The notes: generated from the letters alone by a model not told the origin. Positions 10,999-23,063 are shown, numbered from the stretch's first letter. The stretch is DNA of 62,000 nt from Zygnema cylindricum (GCA_037447655.1 JBBHKE010001834.1:1-62000), one strand, 5' to 3'. A program made the numbers and translations.

Positions 10999-12322
10999 CT
11001 CGTTGCAGAAAGCCCAATTCATGTAGAAATGCTTTGACCCAGACAAGTTCTTTGATAGATTGAGTTTCCGTTGTTGACTGTTAGAGTAGATATTGATAAT
11101 CATTCTTTAATGAGTATTGTTCCCCAAGAAACCGTCAGGGATTCTTTTTTTCCCTTTATGGAAAGCTCCTATTTACAGTTTGTTATTTTGGGATTAAGTT
11201 GGTAAATCGAATTACGGATTGCGGTGTGCAATCCTTCAATGGAGGGAGGAATTGCTGTACGGCTGAAAGTATTTCATCTCATATATAATTATTTCTCAGG
11301 AATGGGTTCTTCATATGTAGTCTTTTTAGCATCAGCAACTGTTGTGGTACATTGTTCTTTTGGTTTGTATTTGGCTTCGATTGTTGACCGAGACGAGACC
11401 TTTTTGGAGTTTATTTCTCTTTTTTTTTTGGCTTGTCCAACCTTACGATGAATCCAGTGGTGGATTTTTTGCTGAGAACTTGTATTCTCTTTTTTTTTTA
11501 CCTTATCCCAACCATGTGGTAACCACACAATTTTAGTTCCTGCTAAGTACTTTGGTACGCTATTTTCCAATCTTTTTTTCTTAAAATATTTTCATGGCCA
11601 CCACCAGACAAGCTCTCTTTATCACCTTTCAACAAAAAGAGACAGAAAAACGAAAAAAAAGTCTTCTTTTATCATCATATGCAGATAGGAGTCTTCCATT
11701 TGCAGTGAACTGACACGGAAAATTGAACGAAAGGTTTAATATTTTTGTTATCTTTAAAACATCTTAAGCATGACTGCTGGATTTCAGCATCCTCCGATTC
11801 TGTTCAGAAACATTGACCATCTGCTCCACTGAATCCATGTGACGAGGCATGCCAGGGAAGCTGCTCATTCAGCAACTTTTTGTCTTCCTGCCACGTGTCA
11901 CACGTGTTCACACGTAGATTGACACATATCTCATATGCCAATAAAAGTCATTCCTTGGCAAGTTCTCCATAAGATTAAGACAGAACTTCCCACTATCACT
12001 TCCTGACAGTAAGCTCCTCACACTCTTACCTGTGACCGGAGTACAATATGACGTTCAGAAAATCCTGTACCTAACCGCCTGTAACTTACTCCAGCCCATT
12101 GTAGAGTCAAAACTCAAAAGCCACATTTATTATCGTGAAGTTGGTGCTTAAAGTCTCCCGGGTCCGCCATAGGCTAGGCAAAAATTCTACTAACGGATTA
12201 TGGTAAGGCTCCCGAGTGTCTCTCTCTCTCTCTCCTTCTCCTTCTTTAGAGGAGCAATAGAGCCTGAATACGAGCACGCCATAGCGGAAGAGCGGAAAAA
12301 CCGGACATATGACAGAGACAAG

Positions 12323-12495
12323 GGAGTACCATCCCAATTATTGGAGGAGTAGTGGGTGGAGTGGCCTTTTTAACTTTTGTTGGAGGTTTCATTATTTATT
12401 TCTTCCCCAAAGAGGAACGTGACAGAGGAGGTCTTAACAAACCTTATGAACCACCTGGTGAAAAATTCGGACTTTGTACACCTGTCCAAAAGTAG
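12323..12495 (+). pseudogene. Orphan transmembrane/tail exon of the PAN family
   Basis: After an AG acceptor, this exon matches the last exon of gene 1: Ser-Thr, then PIIGGVVGGVAFL, a membrane helix, FFPKEE and a tail with NKPYEPPGEKFG, ending at a TAG. It has lost six bases at its start (the TCCGGA seen in gene 1). YEPL has become YEPP. The following 3' flank is also duplicated. No signal, PAN or proline exon precedes it between 9700 and 12322, so it is a detached fragment. Confidence 0.75.
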
Positions 12496-12639
12496 CACGG
12501 AATCTCAAACTACTATTGGTTGGGTCTGTATGCATTTCAAATTGTCTCTATAATTGAATGTCATGTTTCCGAAAGAAGGAATCTATGTGACAAAAGTATG
12601 GTAATAGCCATTCATTTTTGTTGAAAAAGAGAAATTGAA

Positions 12640-13228
12640 AATGCGATTTTTCCTTCAACTGGGTATCTATTTCTGACAGTGCGAGAATGTCAGAATGTGA
12701 ACACTCTGCCTCTACAAAAAAATTGGCTCATTCTTACTCCAATGTGGCAATTAAAATTTTGCGAATCTAAATTGAATCTTACAATTCTAGTTCAAAATTA
12801 TGTCTAAAGTTTTGCAAACACAACTTAAGTTTTGCAAATTCAAATTGTGTTTTCAAAAACTAACATGGATTTTCCAGTTCTAAACTGAATTTCGCCACTC
12901 TAGTTTGACCTGTGCAATTTTAATTCGAATTTCGCACTTTTTACTTAAAGCTGTGCAGTTGTAAGTTGCAAATCTAACTGAAGTTTTGAATGGAATTTTG
13001 TAATTTTAGCTTGAATTTCGCATTTCTAAATTCAATACTGCAACTGAAACTGAAATTTTTCAATATGAACCTCAAATCGTAATTCTAAGTTGCATATCTT
13101 ACTAAAATTTTACAACTCTAATCTGAATTTTGAATTTACAAATTGAACTCTGCAATTACAATTCGAAATTTGCTATTCTAAATTGAATTCTTGAATTCCA
13201 CTTTAAATTGTGTGATTCTAAATCGCAA
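12640..13228 (+). repeat. Degenerate A/T tract (third copy)
   Basis: This is homologous to the tract downstream of gene 1, beginning GCGATTTTTCCTTCAACTGG. It is cut off at 13229-13231 (TTA), where a Harbinger-like element begins. Confidence 0.65.
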
Positions 13229-13231
13229 TTA

Positions 13232-13775
13232 GAGCGTGTTCCATTTGGCGGTCTCTGTAAACGTCAAAATTTCGTTTACTGAAGAGATCGTTCCATTGTG
13301 TCCGTTCCATTGTGTCCGGTCAGTAATCGACATTTTATTTGCGTAGCACACTTTGATTGGACCATGTAATATATGAATACGATTCTGGTAATCTTTAAAG
13401 AGTCCCTGACAGCAAAATGTGACCACATATTTGTACCACCTAAGGTAAAAAGTGACTCGTACAACATAGTGAATAAAATCTGTACGGGCGGACGAAGCTT
13501 AAGATTTGTAAAAGCGTACAAAAATGTCAGAGTGGTTATTGGATGGCAATATAGACGTGAAACAATATCCTCCGTCAAAGATTTTCTTGCAGCTTCCGGT
13601 GGCCTCGCATCCTCCCTGGCGGATGGCACATGCCATATGCGACGTGTACCCACCTGATCGAACGATCGTCGTGGATATTTGTTCACTTTTCCACGAGGCA
13701 CGATGCCATTCATTCAGACGCTAAGAATTGACCTACTCCAGGTCACTTGTTGCGAACTGAAAGTGTCAGATGAAG
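13232..13775. mobile_element. Harbinger-like element, right end lost
   Basis: It starts GAGCGTGTTCCATTTGGCGG right after TTA and runs in parallel with the complete element at 53434-54137 for about 540 bases, with many scattered substitutions. Homology stops near AGTGTCAGATGA. The right terminal repeat is missing. Open frames on both strands are shared with the other copy but match no family I know. From 13776 to 14313 I see no gene; part may be an LTR of the copia fragment that follows. Confidence 0.6.
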
Positions 13776-14313
13776 GTGTTAAAATTCCGTGTCCATTTTC
13801 AGTTAAGGACCAAGAAAGTCAAAGTGACCTGAAAGAGAAGTATCCACCAAAAGTCATGTTTGGTACATGTACGGTTGATTAGACATCAAGGTACATTTAC
13901 GTTGACGTCAAGGTACATTTACGTAGACGTCAAGATTTAAGCGAAACGTAGTCGTTTACTTGTAGTGTACGACAAGTTAAGTCGTCGCAGATTTTGAGTG
14001 AGTGTCACGTAGTAAATTGTGGTCGTTGATTTGATTACGTAGGTCACAAGTTAGGATTCTATTCCTTTACGTGGAACACAAGTAGCGCAGTACCTACGTC
14101 ATTCACATATATAAAATGTACTCATGCTAGACATTGAAAATTAATCATCAATCTACTAAATGATTCTCTCCAATTTTTCCATGCTGCTATTTTAGCACTG
14201 AGTGCATATTTTGTCGTGTAATTAATCTATCTTTCTGGTTCAGTAATTAAGCCTTGCTTTCTCATATAGAGAGTTGTTTTCTTTAGCTTCCTATCTTGTA
14301 ATTGATCAATCCT

Positions 14314-14690
14314 ATGGCCACTTTTTTTGAATCTCAACATGGTATCAAATCTTTAGGTAGAATTACAGACATCCATAAATTTAATGGCAGTAATTATTTA
14401 CTATGGAAAGCTAAGATGACCCGAATTCTATAATTTAAGAATTATTGGGGTATTGTAGCAGGCACTGAAAAAAATCATACTGAAGCCCAAAAGGCAGCAA
14501 GATATGATAGAAGGGAAGAAGAGGCAGCGACATCAATTTTTCTAGCAGTGGAAGACAGTCAACTTTTACACATAATTGAGTTAGATAAACCTAAAGCTAT
14601 GTGGGATAAACTATGAACTGTACATGAGCATACTAATCCGTCCAATATAATGCAATTAAAAAACAAATTCAGAAATTTAAAACTCCAATT
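14314..14690 (+). mobile_element. Broken Ty1/copia gag fragment
   Basis: The frame from ATG at 14314 reads as a copia Gag N-terminus: FNGSNYLLWKAKM followed by a region ending KPKAMWDKL. In-frame stops interrupt it after TRIL and again after MWDKL. It ends where the inverted A/T tract begins. No protease, integrase or RT follows. Confidence 0.75.
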
Positions 14691-15310
14691 CTAATTGCTT
14701 TATAATCACAATTTGCAAATTGGAATTCAAGAATTCTATTTAGGATAGCAAGAGTTCAAGTTGTAATTGCAAGGTTCGATTGGTGATTTCAAAATTCAGA
14801 TTAGAGTTGTAAAATTAAAGGAAGATATGCAATTTGGAATCGCAATGATAGATGAAATGCAGTAGAAAATTTAGACATTCAAAATTCAATCTAGAATTTC
14901 ACATTTTACACTTTTTGATCCAAAATGCAATCCAAAACTCTGCTGAAATTGCAAATTTGAGCTTACAATTGCACAATTTCAAGTTGAAATTCCAAAATTC
15001 AGCCTAAAATTGCAACTCAAATTAGAGTGGTAAACTTCAACTTTGAATTGGAATATTCAGGTTGATTTATCAAAATACAATTTCGAATTGCAACATGTGG
15101 GACAAAATTGCAAGATTCAATTTAGAGTTGCAACATTCAGGTTAGGTTAGCAAAATTTATTCATATTTGCAAATTGAAAATGAAAACTAAGTTAAGGATG
15201 GGTCAAATTTCTTGTAGAGGCGCTACATGAATGTTCACATTTTGACTTTCTCGCACTGACAAAAATCGAATCCAGTTGCAAGAAAAATTGCGTCTTTCAT
15301 ATCTTTTTTT
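14690..15310 (-). repeat. Degenerate A/T tract (inverted copy, downstream of the broken paralogue)
   Basis: This is the reverse complement of the tracts at 716, 9690 and 12640. It lies just downstream of the minus-strand PAN paralogue, as expected if the whole locus was duplicated in inverse orientation. Confidence 0.65.
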
Positions 15311-15905
15311 GTAACAAAAATGAATGTCCATTATTATACTTTTGTCATATAGACTGCACCTTTCAAAAATATGACATACAATTGTAGGGACAATTCGAAA
15401 TGCTTAACGACCCAGCCAATAGAAATTTGATATTACATTTCACTAGTATTTTGACATTACATTTCACTAGTAGACAGGTCTACAAAGTCCGAAGTGCTTA
15501 CCAGATGGATTGTAAGCTGTTATACAACCTCCCTTGGCACTTCCTTTGTTTTTAAATAAAAAAATAAACATCCGCAATAAACAACAAAACCAATCCACCG
15601 ACTACTCCACCAACTACTCCTCCAATCATTACGCCGCTACTACCGGACCCTGAGATTTTAACGGGAAAAAAAAGGAGGGTTAGTACAATGGCCAAGTAGG
15701 GTTTTATGAGTTATGGAGTTTTTTTCGTGGCTTTTGCAGTAGTAATAAATTAATCTTAAGGAAAAAAAAGGCAATTCCAAAAACACCAAAATTTTGCACT
15801 TTACACTATCTTCAAGTTAGGTTTAATGGTTCACATACAAAAACCAGGAAGTGAAAGATTTTTTCTAAGATTTTGGTCATTCACCCTATAGGATTTAGAA
15901 TTCAA

Positions 15906-16282
15906 GGAGGGAGGAGGGAGGAGGGAGGAGGGAGGAGGGAGGAGGGAGGAGGGAGGAGGGAGGAGGAGGGAGGACGGAGGAGGGAGGAGGGAGGAGGGAG
16001 GAGGGAGGAGGGAGGAAGGAGGAGGGAGGAGGGAGGAGGGAGGAGGGAGGAGGGAGGAGGGAGGAGGGAGGAGGGAGGAGGGAGGAGGGAGGAGGGAGGA
16101 GGGAGGAGGGAGGAGGGAGGAGGGAGGAGGGAGGAGGGAGGAGGGAGGAGGGAGGAGGGAGGAGGGAGGAGGGAGGAGGGAGGAGGGAGGAGGGAGGAGG
16201 GAGGAGGGAGGAGGGAGGAGGGAGGAGGGAGGAGGGAGGAGGGAGGAGGGAGGAAGGAGGAAGGAGGGAGGAGGGAGGAGGG
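15906..16282. repeat. (GGAGGGA)n heptamer microsatellite
   Basis: About 375 bases of GGAGGGA, roughly 50 units with a few variant units (GGACGGA, GGAAGGA). It lies in the intron before the transmembrane exon of gene 2. Gene 1 has a short CCTCCTCCCTCC tract at the homologous place (about 7570-7612), so this appears to be an expansion of it. The long frames on both strands are repeat-driven. Confidence 0.95.
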
Positions 16283-17246
16283 GGAGGGAATATGAGGCAA
16301 AGGAGAGGGGAGGGAGGTAGGGAAGGATGTGGGGGGGTGTAGGGGTGGGAGGAGGAGCGGTTAGAGGAGGGAGGAGTCGGAGGAGAAGGAGGAAGACGAG
16401 GATAACGACATTTCAATATTCTACCTTATGATTTGCATATTGCTCAACTTAAAAATTCATAAGTAAGACAATAATTAGATATACCAAAAAATAAACATAA
16501 CAATGCAGACGGTGATTTTGAATTACTCGTAAACACATGCAGCTCAAGAGCTTTACAATGAAGTCAAAATCGTAAAGGATGACTCATTATTCTCATGTGA
16601 AAATTAAGAAACCAAGGATTCAAAGAAGGCATCCTTTTTGTCCACAAGTTAAAGCTAGGTAAAGTATGGTTAGGTAAGGCGTGCGGACGTACTTTGTCGA
16701 ATGTAAAGAGAGGCGTTGGTATAGGGGGAGATGTTTCCTTCGGTGGAATAGTAAATTAAGCATTTCGTAGGCTTTGTTTCGTAGAAGGAGTACGCAACGC
16801 AGGAACAGTTGGCATCGCAATAAATCTGGCATGCCTCCACAGTAACATTTTCAAGGTATTTGTCCGCCACTTTGTCAAAATCATATTCCGAGCTCTTGTA
16901 AGCCGTGTAGTTATTGGACAGGCCACAGGATGCAGCTTTTGGAGAGGAGAAAGATTCGAGAGGGGAGAAGAGAGAGCACCGTATAGAGGTGATTAGAGAA
17001 ACATCAGAATATAAGAACAAGAAGGGAAATAATAAGCAGGCTCAGAAGATGACGACGAAGTTCAAAAAAATGACTAATGACAACGACAGAGGTTAGATGT
17101 GTCCTAAGACAAATACAAAATCGAAATAAAATCACCGAGTAAGTCATTGTAAGTAATTCCCTGTCACCATGCTATTACCGTCACTGTCACCGTCATTGTC
17201 ACCATCACGATCTGTCACTGAGGAACATACCTTGTCGTATGTGAAG

Positions 17247-18292
17247 TGTTAGATTCATTGTTGAATCGCGCGAAGTGACGCTTCAATGAACCGCAATGTA
17301 TTTCGCGTTCGCGTACTAACCGCTCAACTTCAATTCGCGTCTATGTAATTGTATGGAGATGTTTCGTGCGATTACTTCGCACGGGTGGATTTGTGACGAT
17401 TTGAGTTGAACGTCACTTTCATATCGGGTTGGCGATCGAAGCGTTCGACTTCGATTCGCAAGTACACATAGTAATATTGGAGTACGTTTGGAGTTTGGTA
17501 CTTTCGGAGTATAGATGTTTGGCGCCGAAACGTACGACTTCGTTTCGCGTCAATATTTAATGAGTCAGCGAACGAAATGTACGATTTCGTTTCGCGTCAC
17601 TTTTGTTTCGCGTGACTTTTGTTTGCGTGCGCAGGTGTTTGATTTTGCGTGCAGGTGTGTTCGTGAAGCGACACGTGTAAATCAACGTTTGGAGTTATAC
17701 GTTTCGAAGGAAGAAAGCGCGTGCGCCTTCCTTCCTGGAACTTCCATTGCAGTGTGCGAAAGTTAGCTAGGGACAGACTTCCGCTACGCTAAGCTATGCT
17801 TGTCTTATCTTGTTGTCTCTTAGTGTAGATTAGCAAGTATATAGGCAGCAATGTTCAGCAGCATAGTTATCCTTAGTTTAGCTTTGGATCAATTGAAGAG
17901 TAAAGATGTAGATCTTTTGTGGTCGATTAAGAGAGAGGGGAAGATCCTTTGTGATCGATTAAGAGAGAGAGAGAGAAAGACCCTTTGTGGTCAATTAAGA
18001 GAGAGCAGATCCTTTGTGGTCAATTCAGAGGTGTTAAGGATCCTTAGTGATCCATTTGGAGAAAAGAGGTTTTACGGAGTGTGATCATTATTGAGTGATC
18101 TTTTAGAGTTTATCTTTGAAGAGAGAAGAAGAGGAGAAAGAAGAGTTGATGTAAAAGAGGCTTCGGTCAGAAACACTTATAAATATTTTTGGCTGAATAT
18201 TCCTCTTGTCTTTTATGAGCTTCCGCTGTGTATGTTTTATGTTTCTTTTTGAGCATTTATTTTGAGTGGGTTATTTATTTTGAGATCCAACA
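17247..18292. mobile_element. Solo LTR (1046 bp) in a PAN exon of gene 2
   Basis: The insert begins TGTTAGATTC and ends GATCCAACA, with TGTT...AACA ends. It is flanked by a perfect 5-bp target duplication TGAAG (17242-17246 and 18293-18297). There is no internal region, so this is a solo LTR left by recombination. Removing it and one TGAAG restores the exon. It contains GATCCTTTGTG-type tandem units of about 40 bp at 17910-18060. Confidence 0.9.
17910..18060 (+). repeat. About 40-bp tandem units inside the solo LTR
   Basis: Four to five diverged copies of GATCCTTTGTGGTCAATTAA followed by a GAGAGA run. Such arrays are often enhancer-like in LTR U3 regions, but that role is only inferred here. 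Confidence 0.6.
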
Positions 18293-19649
18293 TGAAGCGT
18301 GTACGGGCCGGATATTATGGCATCTCTCGGAATTGACGTTATGATATTGCAGTAGGTTTCAAAGAGGTAAAAAATGAATAATGTATAAGTCGAGTAAGCC
18401 ACGCAAGAGCAATCAGTGTTGCAGAGATTCTGGCATTCCGCCTCACTGTCGACGGGCGAAGAAGAGAATTGAACGTAATCAATATAAAAATCTTGATTCT
18501 CGTAATCGTCATACTGATCCAACAGATTGCAGGATTCGGCTTCTGGGAATGGGGAGAGGGGAAGGGTGGGAGGGGGGAAAGGAAGGAAAGCAGGGGGGAA
18601 GGGAGGGAGGCAGGGAGGGGAGGGATTTGGGGAAGGGTAAGTGAGGGTGGATAAAGGGGGAATAGTGAGAGGGGATGGTTTATGGAGCGGGAGGATAAAG
18701 AGGTAGGGAGGTTTATGGAGAGGCAGGGGAGAGGTGAGAGAGAGGTGGTGATGGGAGAAAGTGGTGTAAAATAAGTACAGGGAGAGAATGAAGACAGCGG
18801 GAGAGAATGCGGGGAGAGAGGAAAGAGAAATGAGGGTGGTAGGGAGGTGGAGCGAAAGACAGGAATAGGGAGGATTGTACAACGGTCACAAAAAAAAAAA
18901 AAAAAGAAATCAATAGTCAGTCTCGGAAGATGAAAACGAAGTCCAAAAAAAGTACAATGGAGCATAAGAGACCACAATGGGTTTTCAGGTCGACTCATAA
19001 ACGGAAATAAACATCAGTTCTCTAACCTCCCTCCCTGCTCCCCCTCCCCCACCCCGCCGGCACCCCAAAATACCCACACACGGATATTCTTATATCTTAC
19101 TCCTCCACCATTCCCCGTCATGTCAACCCTCCTCCACTCCCTCTCCCTCCCCCTCAATCTCCTCCCTCTCTCCCTACTATTTCCCTCTCTCCCAGAAAAA
19201 GTTTGCCCTCTCTGTCCACCTCCCCTTCCCTCCCCCCCCCCTTACCTCTGACTCCTCCCGGAAAATTGGCAGCAAATAGCAGCAGCAACGCCACACTCTT
19301 CAGGGTTTTCTTGTCGCACGTGCGAACTCGGCCTGCCATTGGTTGATGCTATTTTAGGGCCGCGTTATAAGATTCTTTCGGCTCTTTTTATGGGCTCTGC
19401 TATACTGAGGGGAGAGGGAGGGAGGTAATGTTGGGAGGTACAGGTGGAGGGAGAAGAGTGGAAGGGAAAACGTGGAGAGAAGAAGGTAAGGTAGAAGGTC
19501 AGAGAGGAGGGAAGGGCAGAGGGATGGATGGGGGAGGAGACTTGGGGGAAATGGAGGAATGCAGGTGGTAGAGGTAGAGGGAGAGAGTGAGGATGACAAT
19601 GGGAGGAAGAGGAAGGAGAGAGAGCTACAATAAGCTTTTGTCTTTGGCC

Positions 19650-21164
19650 ATTCATTTTTTAAATATGTCGCCAACGCTCATTTCCGTACCAACGCGTAAA
19701 CGAGGAATCTCTGAAAAAAAAGACGTGTAAAAATCGTACGATACTCTTGTACGGTCGTCAAGGAATCAAACGATACCCTTCTGACAGCATCTTTACTCAA
19801 ATTTACAATTCTAAAACGACAATAATCCAGAAGTCAAATATTTTCCTGTCAGTGAACCGTACAAATTTGTTAAGATTTTAAAATGTACGGAATGTACGTC
19901 AGCGTCAATGTCAATGCCTTGATGGTTGTTCTTATATAGTGTGGCTAAATCTGGTTGCCCGTCACGTCGTGCATTTTGTTTCATTTTGTTTCGTTGATAT
20001 TATTTTTAAGTCGGTAGGTCGTTTTTTGTGTACACGTGGATTCCTTCGTGCGAGTTAAGGTTCAGTAAAAGGACTCCAGATGTTTCGCTTGGATTGCTTC
20101 CTCCAATCCAATGCTCAGTTCGCTTCCAGTAATCGTACGAACTCATTTTATCGGCAATAATATTTTGAACAATATTACTTTCAGGTCTTGCCAGCAAGGT
20201 ATTGCACCTCTCGCTTACATGTTTTTTGTTTTGTTTTTGTTGTAACACGTTGGCTTTGTTCATACGATCAAAATAGTCAAAGATTACTTTTTAAGTGCAG
20301 AATCACAATGTGATATCTAAACGGATTGACAGAATCTAAGATTTGTACAAAAGAATCTAATGGTAAGAATGTTTTAAAACGTGGTGTCACTTCCGCGAAG
20401 GTCAATGGAAGGCAAATGGAGCATCAGAGAATATCCTACGCCAAAGTTTTTCCAGTGGATTTGAATCCAGCTTGTCCATAGGCACGTGGTTTTTGCCAAT
20501 TGTAAGGTTGTAATTGTTTCTCCGTCAAATAAACGTATATTCCCTCTACACGTGTACCAATGGTACAGGTCCTGTTTGTGGCTATTGTCCTCCAGAAACT
20601 GGATAGAATGAGAGATTGCGTCGCAAACCCTAAAAATTAAGAAATCGGACGGTCAAAGCTGTCACCCGGACACTTGGAGAGTCTTGGCAAGTCTCATGTA
20701 AGCATGTTATATTATAAAAATATAAAATAGTACGTATGGGTACGAAAAAGTACAGCTTCCAGAAAACAACCTCACTTTGGGCTTATGGAATCATAGTTCA
20801 AAAGTAGGCGTTTTTTCGTAGGCCTTAAATAGGCCGCCTTTAGCGTAAGTTGTGTTATGGGCTTTCCATGTGATCTTTTTAGATCCCTACTTGAGCAGCG
20901 ACCATTCGATCGTCCGAATCTGACGGTTTACTTTAAAAGTACCTCAAAACTCACAGACAAATATTTTTTTGTCCAAATGTTTTTCAAAATTTAAACATGA
21001 CATTTAATTCTCTATCCATCGATGTGCAACTCAACCCTATTACTATTTTATTTCATTTTGCAGCCAATACACTATGGGTCTTAAGGTAGTATTGTAAAAT
21101 TTACGTACAATAGGCATATTGTATGGGCGACTTTCACCTACTTTAAAACTATGTATGGAATAGT
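19650..21164. other. Intergenic DNA without recognised genes
   Basis: A/T-rich DNA with many GTACG-type motifs. An 85-codon minus frame at 20006-20263 lacks any recognisable domain and is not called. No RNA gene or repeat was identified by eye. Confidence 0.5.
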
Positions 21165-21165
21165 A

Positions 21166-22113
21166 CACCGTGTATCACTATTACAAGTGTTGGGTATCGG
21201 GTAATTTCACATCGTGATAACTTTGATCTTCGATATATCGAATATCGATCGAGCAAAATTATCGATATATCGTACCGAGACCAACAAAAATTATCGCGAT
21301 ATATAGTACTTTTTAAATATAATATTTCATATAATATGTTTTTTTAGCAATGAAGACAAATTGTTTGATACGCCACGTACAACGTGATTTTCGTTCCGTG
21401 ACTTAAAGGAAGACGCCGCAAAATGTAACCAACAAAAAAGTAATAATTCCGTAATTCATAATATTAATTATTTAGTACGTAGAGATTTCACATACGAAAA
21501 GGTCACACTAATTAAGTCAAAGTATAATCTGAAAAATAAAATTGCAGACTGTACTTTTCATGCTTTCAGGCAAGTATACCTACCAATCTGTAGGCTTTTG
21601 CAGGCATCTACAAATCTGCAGATTGATAGCCATTACAGCTTATCCATTTCCAGCGACTAATATTATAAAAAGGTTACACTTTTAGTTTTCTCGGATGGGA
21701 GGTAGCATGGGAGGTGAAAAGGATAATGACACTCAAATGCTTCCGGATATTTCCTACCAGCTGCAACAACATTAGTACTAGTAGCAGTAGCAAAAATAGT
21801 GATAATATTTTGTTTTAAAAGCCTCGATATATTGGCGATACAATATATCACGATATTTAGCTTTTCGATATATCGAAATGATGTATCAATTATCGGGTAC
21901 CTGAAATTCGATCTATATCGAATATCGACAAATGGACCTCGATACCAAACACTGACTATTACTCTATTAGGGTTAATTATTTTTTCGCCACTTAAAACAT
22001 CTTTTCTCCGTACACACTTGTCGGATTTTCAATTTGAGATCGCCAATCAGAAGCTAAAAATCTTACCTTTCAATCGCAACCGCCAGATCCACAATTACAC
22101 AGGTGTGTACGGA
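21166..22113. mobile_element. Tc1/mariner-like MITE, interrupted by a hAT MITE, right end lost
   Basis: It begins after TA with CACCGTGTATCACTATTA, resumes after the hAT insert at 21963, and continues with the TTTTTTCGCCACTTAAAACATC block shared with the MITEs at 30211 and 34110. The right terminal repeat is not present. Confidence 0.65.
21185..21954. mobile_element. hAT-type non-autonomous element, copy 1 (770 bp)
   Basis: The ends are AAGTGTTGGGTATCG and CGATACCAAACACTG, inside a perfect 8-bp target duplication ACTATTAC (21177-21184 and 21955-21962). An 8-bp duplication with TAGTGTTG-like ends is typical of hAT. The interior is rich in CGATATATCG. There is no transposase. It sits inside a mariner-like MITE and is in opposite orientation to copy 2. 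Confidence 0.85.
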
Positions 22114-22503
22114 GAATACCACGCAGGCTAGTGTTTTACTTCGTATATTAACGATCATAAAAGATCTTTAAAATTTTGCAATTTGAATGTAAACATTGTA
22201 CTTGTGTACTATGTCTATGTTCCAATTGTGCGTACTACGTAGTGTTGGGTATCGAGGACCATTTGCCGATATTCAACATATATCAAATTTCAGGTACCCG
22301 ATAATCGTTATATCAAAAAGATTAATATCGCGATATATTGGCGATATATCGCCGATATATTGTATCGCCAATATATCGAGGTTTTTTAAAACAAAAAACT
22401 ATAGCTATTTTTGCTACTGCTGCTAGTACTAATGCTGTTGCAGCTGCTAGTAAGCATCCGGAAGCATTTCAGTGTCATTATCCTCTTCACCTCCCATGCT
22501 ACC

Positions 22504-23063
22504 TGAAAGATTACAAACCAAATAAAATACACACACAAGAATGGTGTTCCTCCTTAAAGATACTCAATATATTAAGTACAATGCAAATACAACGTCTTTT
22601 CTTCCTTCCTTTTACTTCTGATCTTTCTACGCCTCCTTAACAAGCTATGCCTCCTAAAAGATAATTCTACCACAAAGTCTCAACTAATAAATATAGGTAC
22701 ACGACCAGAAACGCGTAGGAATCAACGTGGTAAAAAGCACGACCAATACGTTGAACCGACTTGAACAACACGGTACGACTAGGAAAGTCAACCGCGAACC
22801 AACTTGAATCACACGGTACGACTTGAACCTACGTGAACTGAAACTACCAAGCAATTTCCACGTCTCTTCTATAGTACTATTCAAACATACGTGAAATGAA
22901 ACAAACATTTCATTTCACGTCACTTCAAATATCCAGCGACGAAACTTCTTCGTCGCTGGTACTTCAACTATCCAGCGACGAAACTACTTCGTCGCTGGTC
23001 GTCACTACCTTAGCTACGAGAATGACTCGTCGCTACCAGAGTTCTCAGTACCAAATCCTAACA
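22504..23063 (-). repeat. 3' LTR of the copia element
   Basis: 560 bp, reading TGTTAGG...TCTTTCA on the minus strand. It contains three short perfect hairpins at 22889-22920, 22933-22959 and 22972-22998. Confidence 0.95.

Larger units (their letters stand above)
15467..19339 (-). pseudogene. Broken PAN/apple-domain membrane protein paralogue (gene 2)
   Basis: Inverted paralogue of gene 1. The signal exon is 19246-19339 (94 bp, phase 1; hydrophobic VALLLLFAANF). It starts at a downstream ATG because the upstream ATG of gene 1 is lost and a TAG lies in that frame. First PAN exon: 18542 down to 18293 plus 17241-17231, 261 bp before it was split by a solo LTR. Second PAN exon: 16935-16693 (243 bp), A-like at its start and B-like at its end relative to gene 1. 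The proline-rich exon was not found. The transmembrane exon starts at 15649, but a frameshift gives a TAA at 15552-15554. In the shifted frame the old tail continues to the stop at 15467 (FGLCRPV conserved). Probably a pseudogene, although both PAN exons are symmetric and could be skipped. Confidence 0.72.

Noticed and set aside
15873-16416. Repeat protein of PPSSLL units
   Set aside because: It is the translation of the GGAGGGA microsatellite; the homologous position in gene 1 is intronic.
20006-20263. 85-codon minus frame as a small gene
   Set aside because: No domain, no splice partner and no conserved neighbour.
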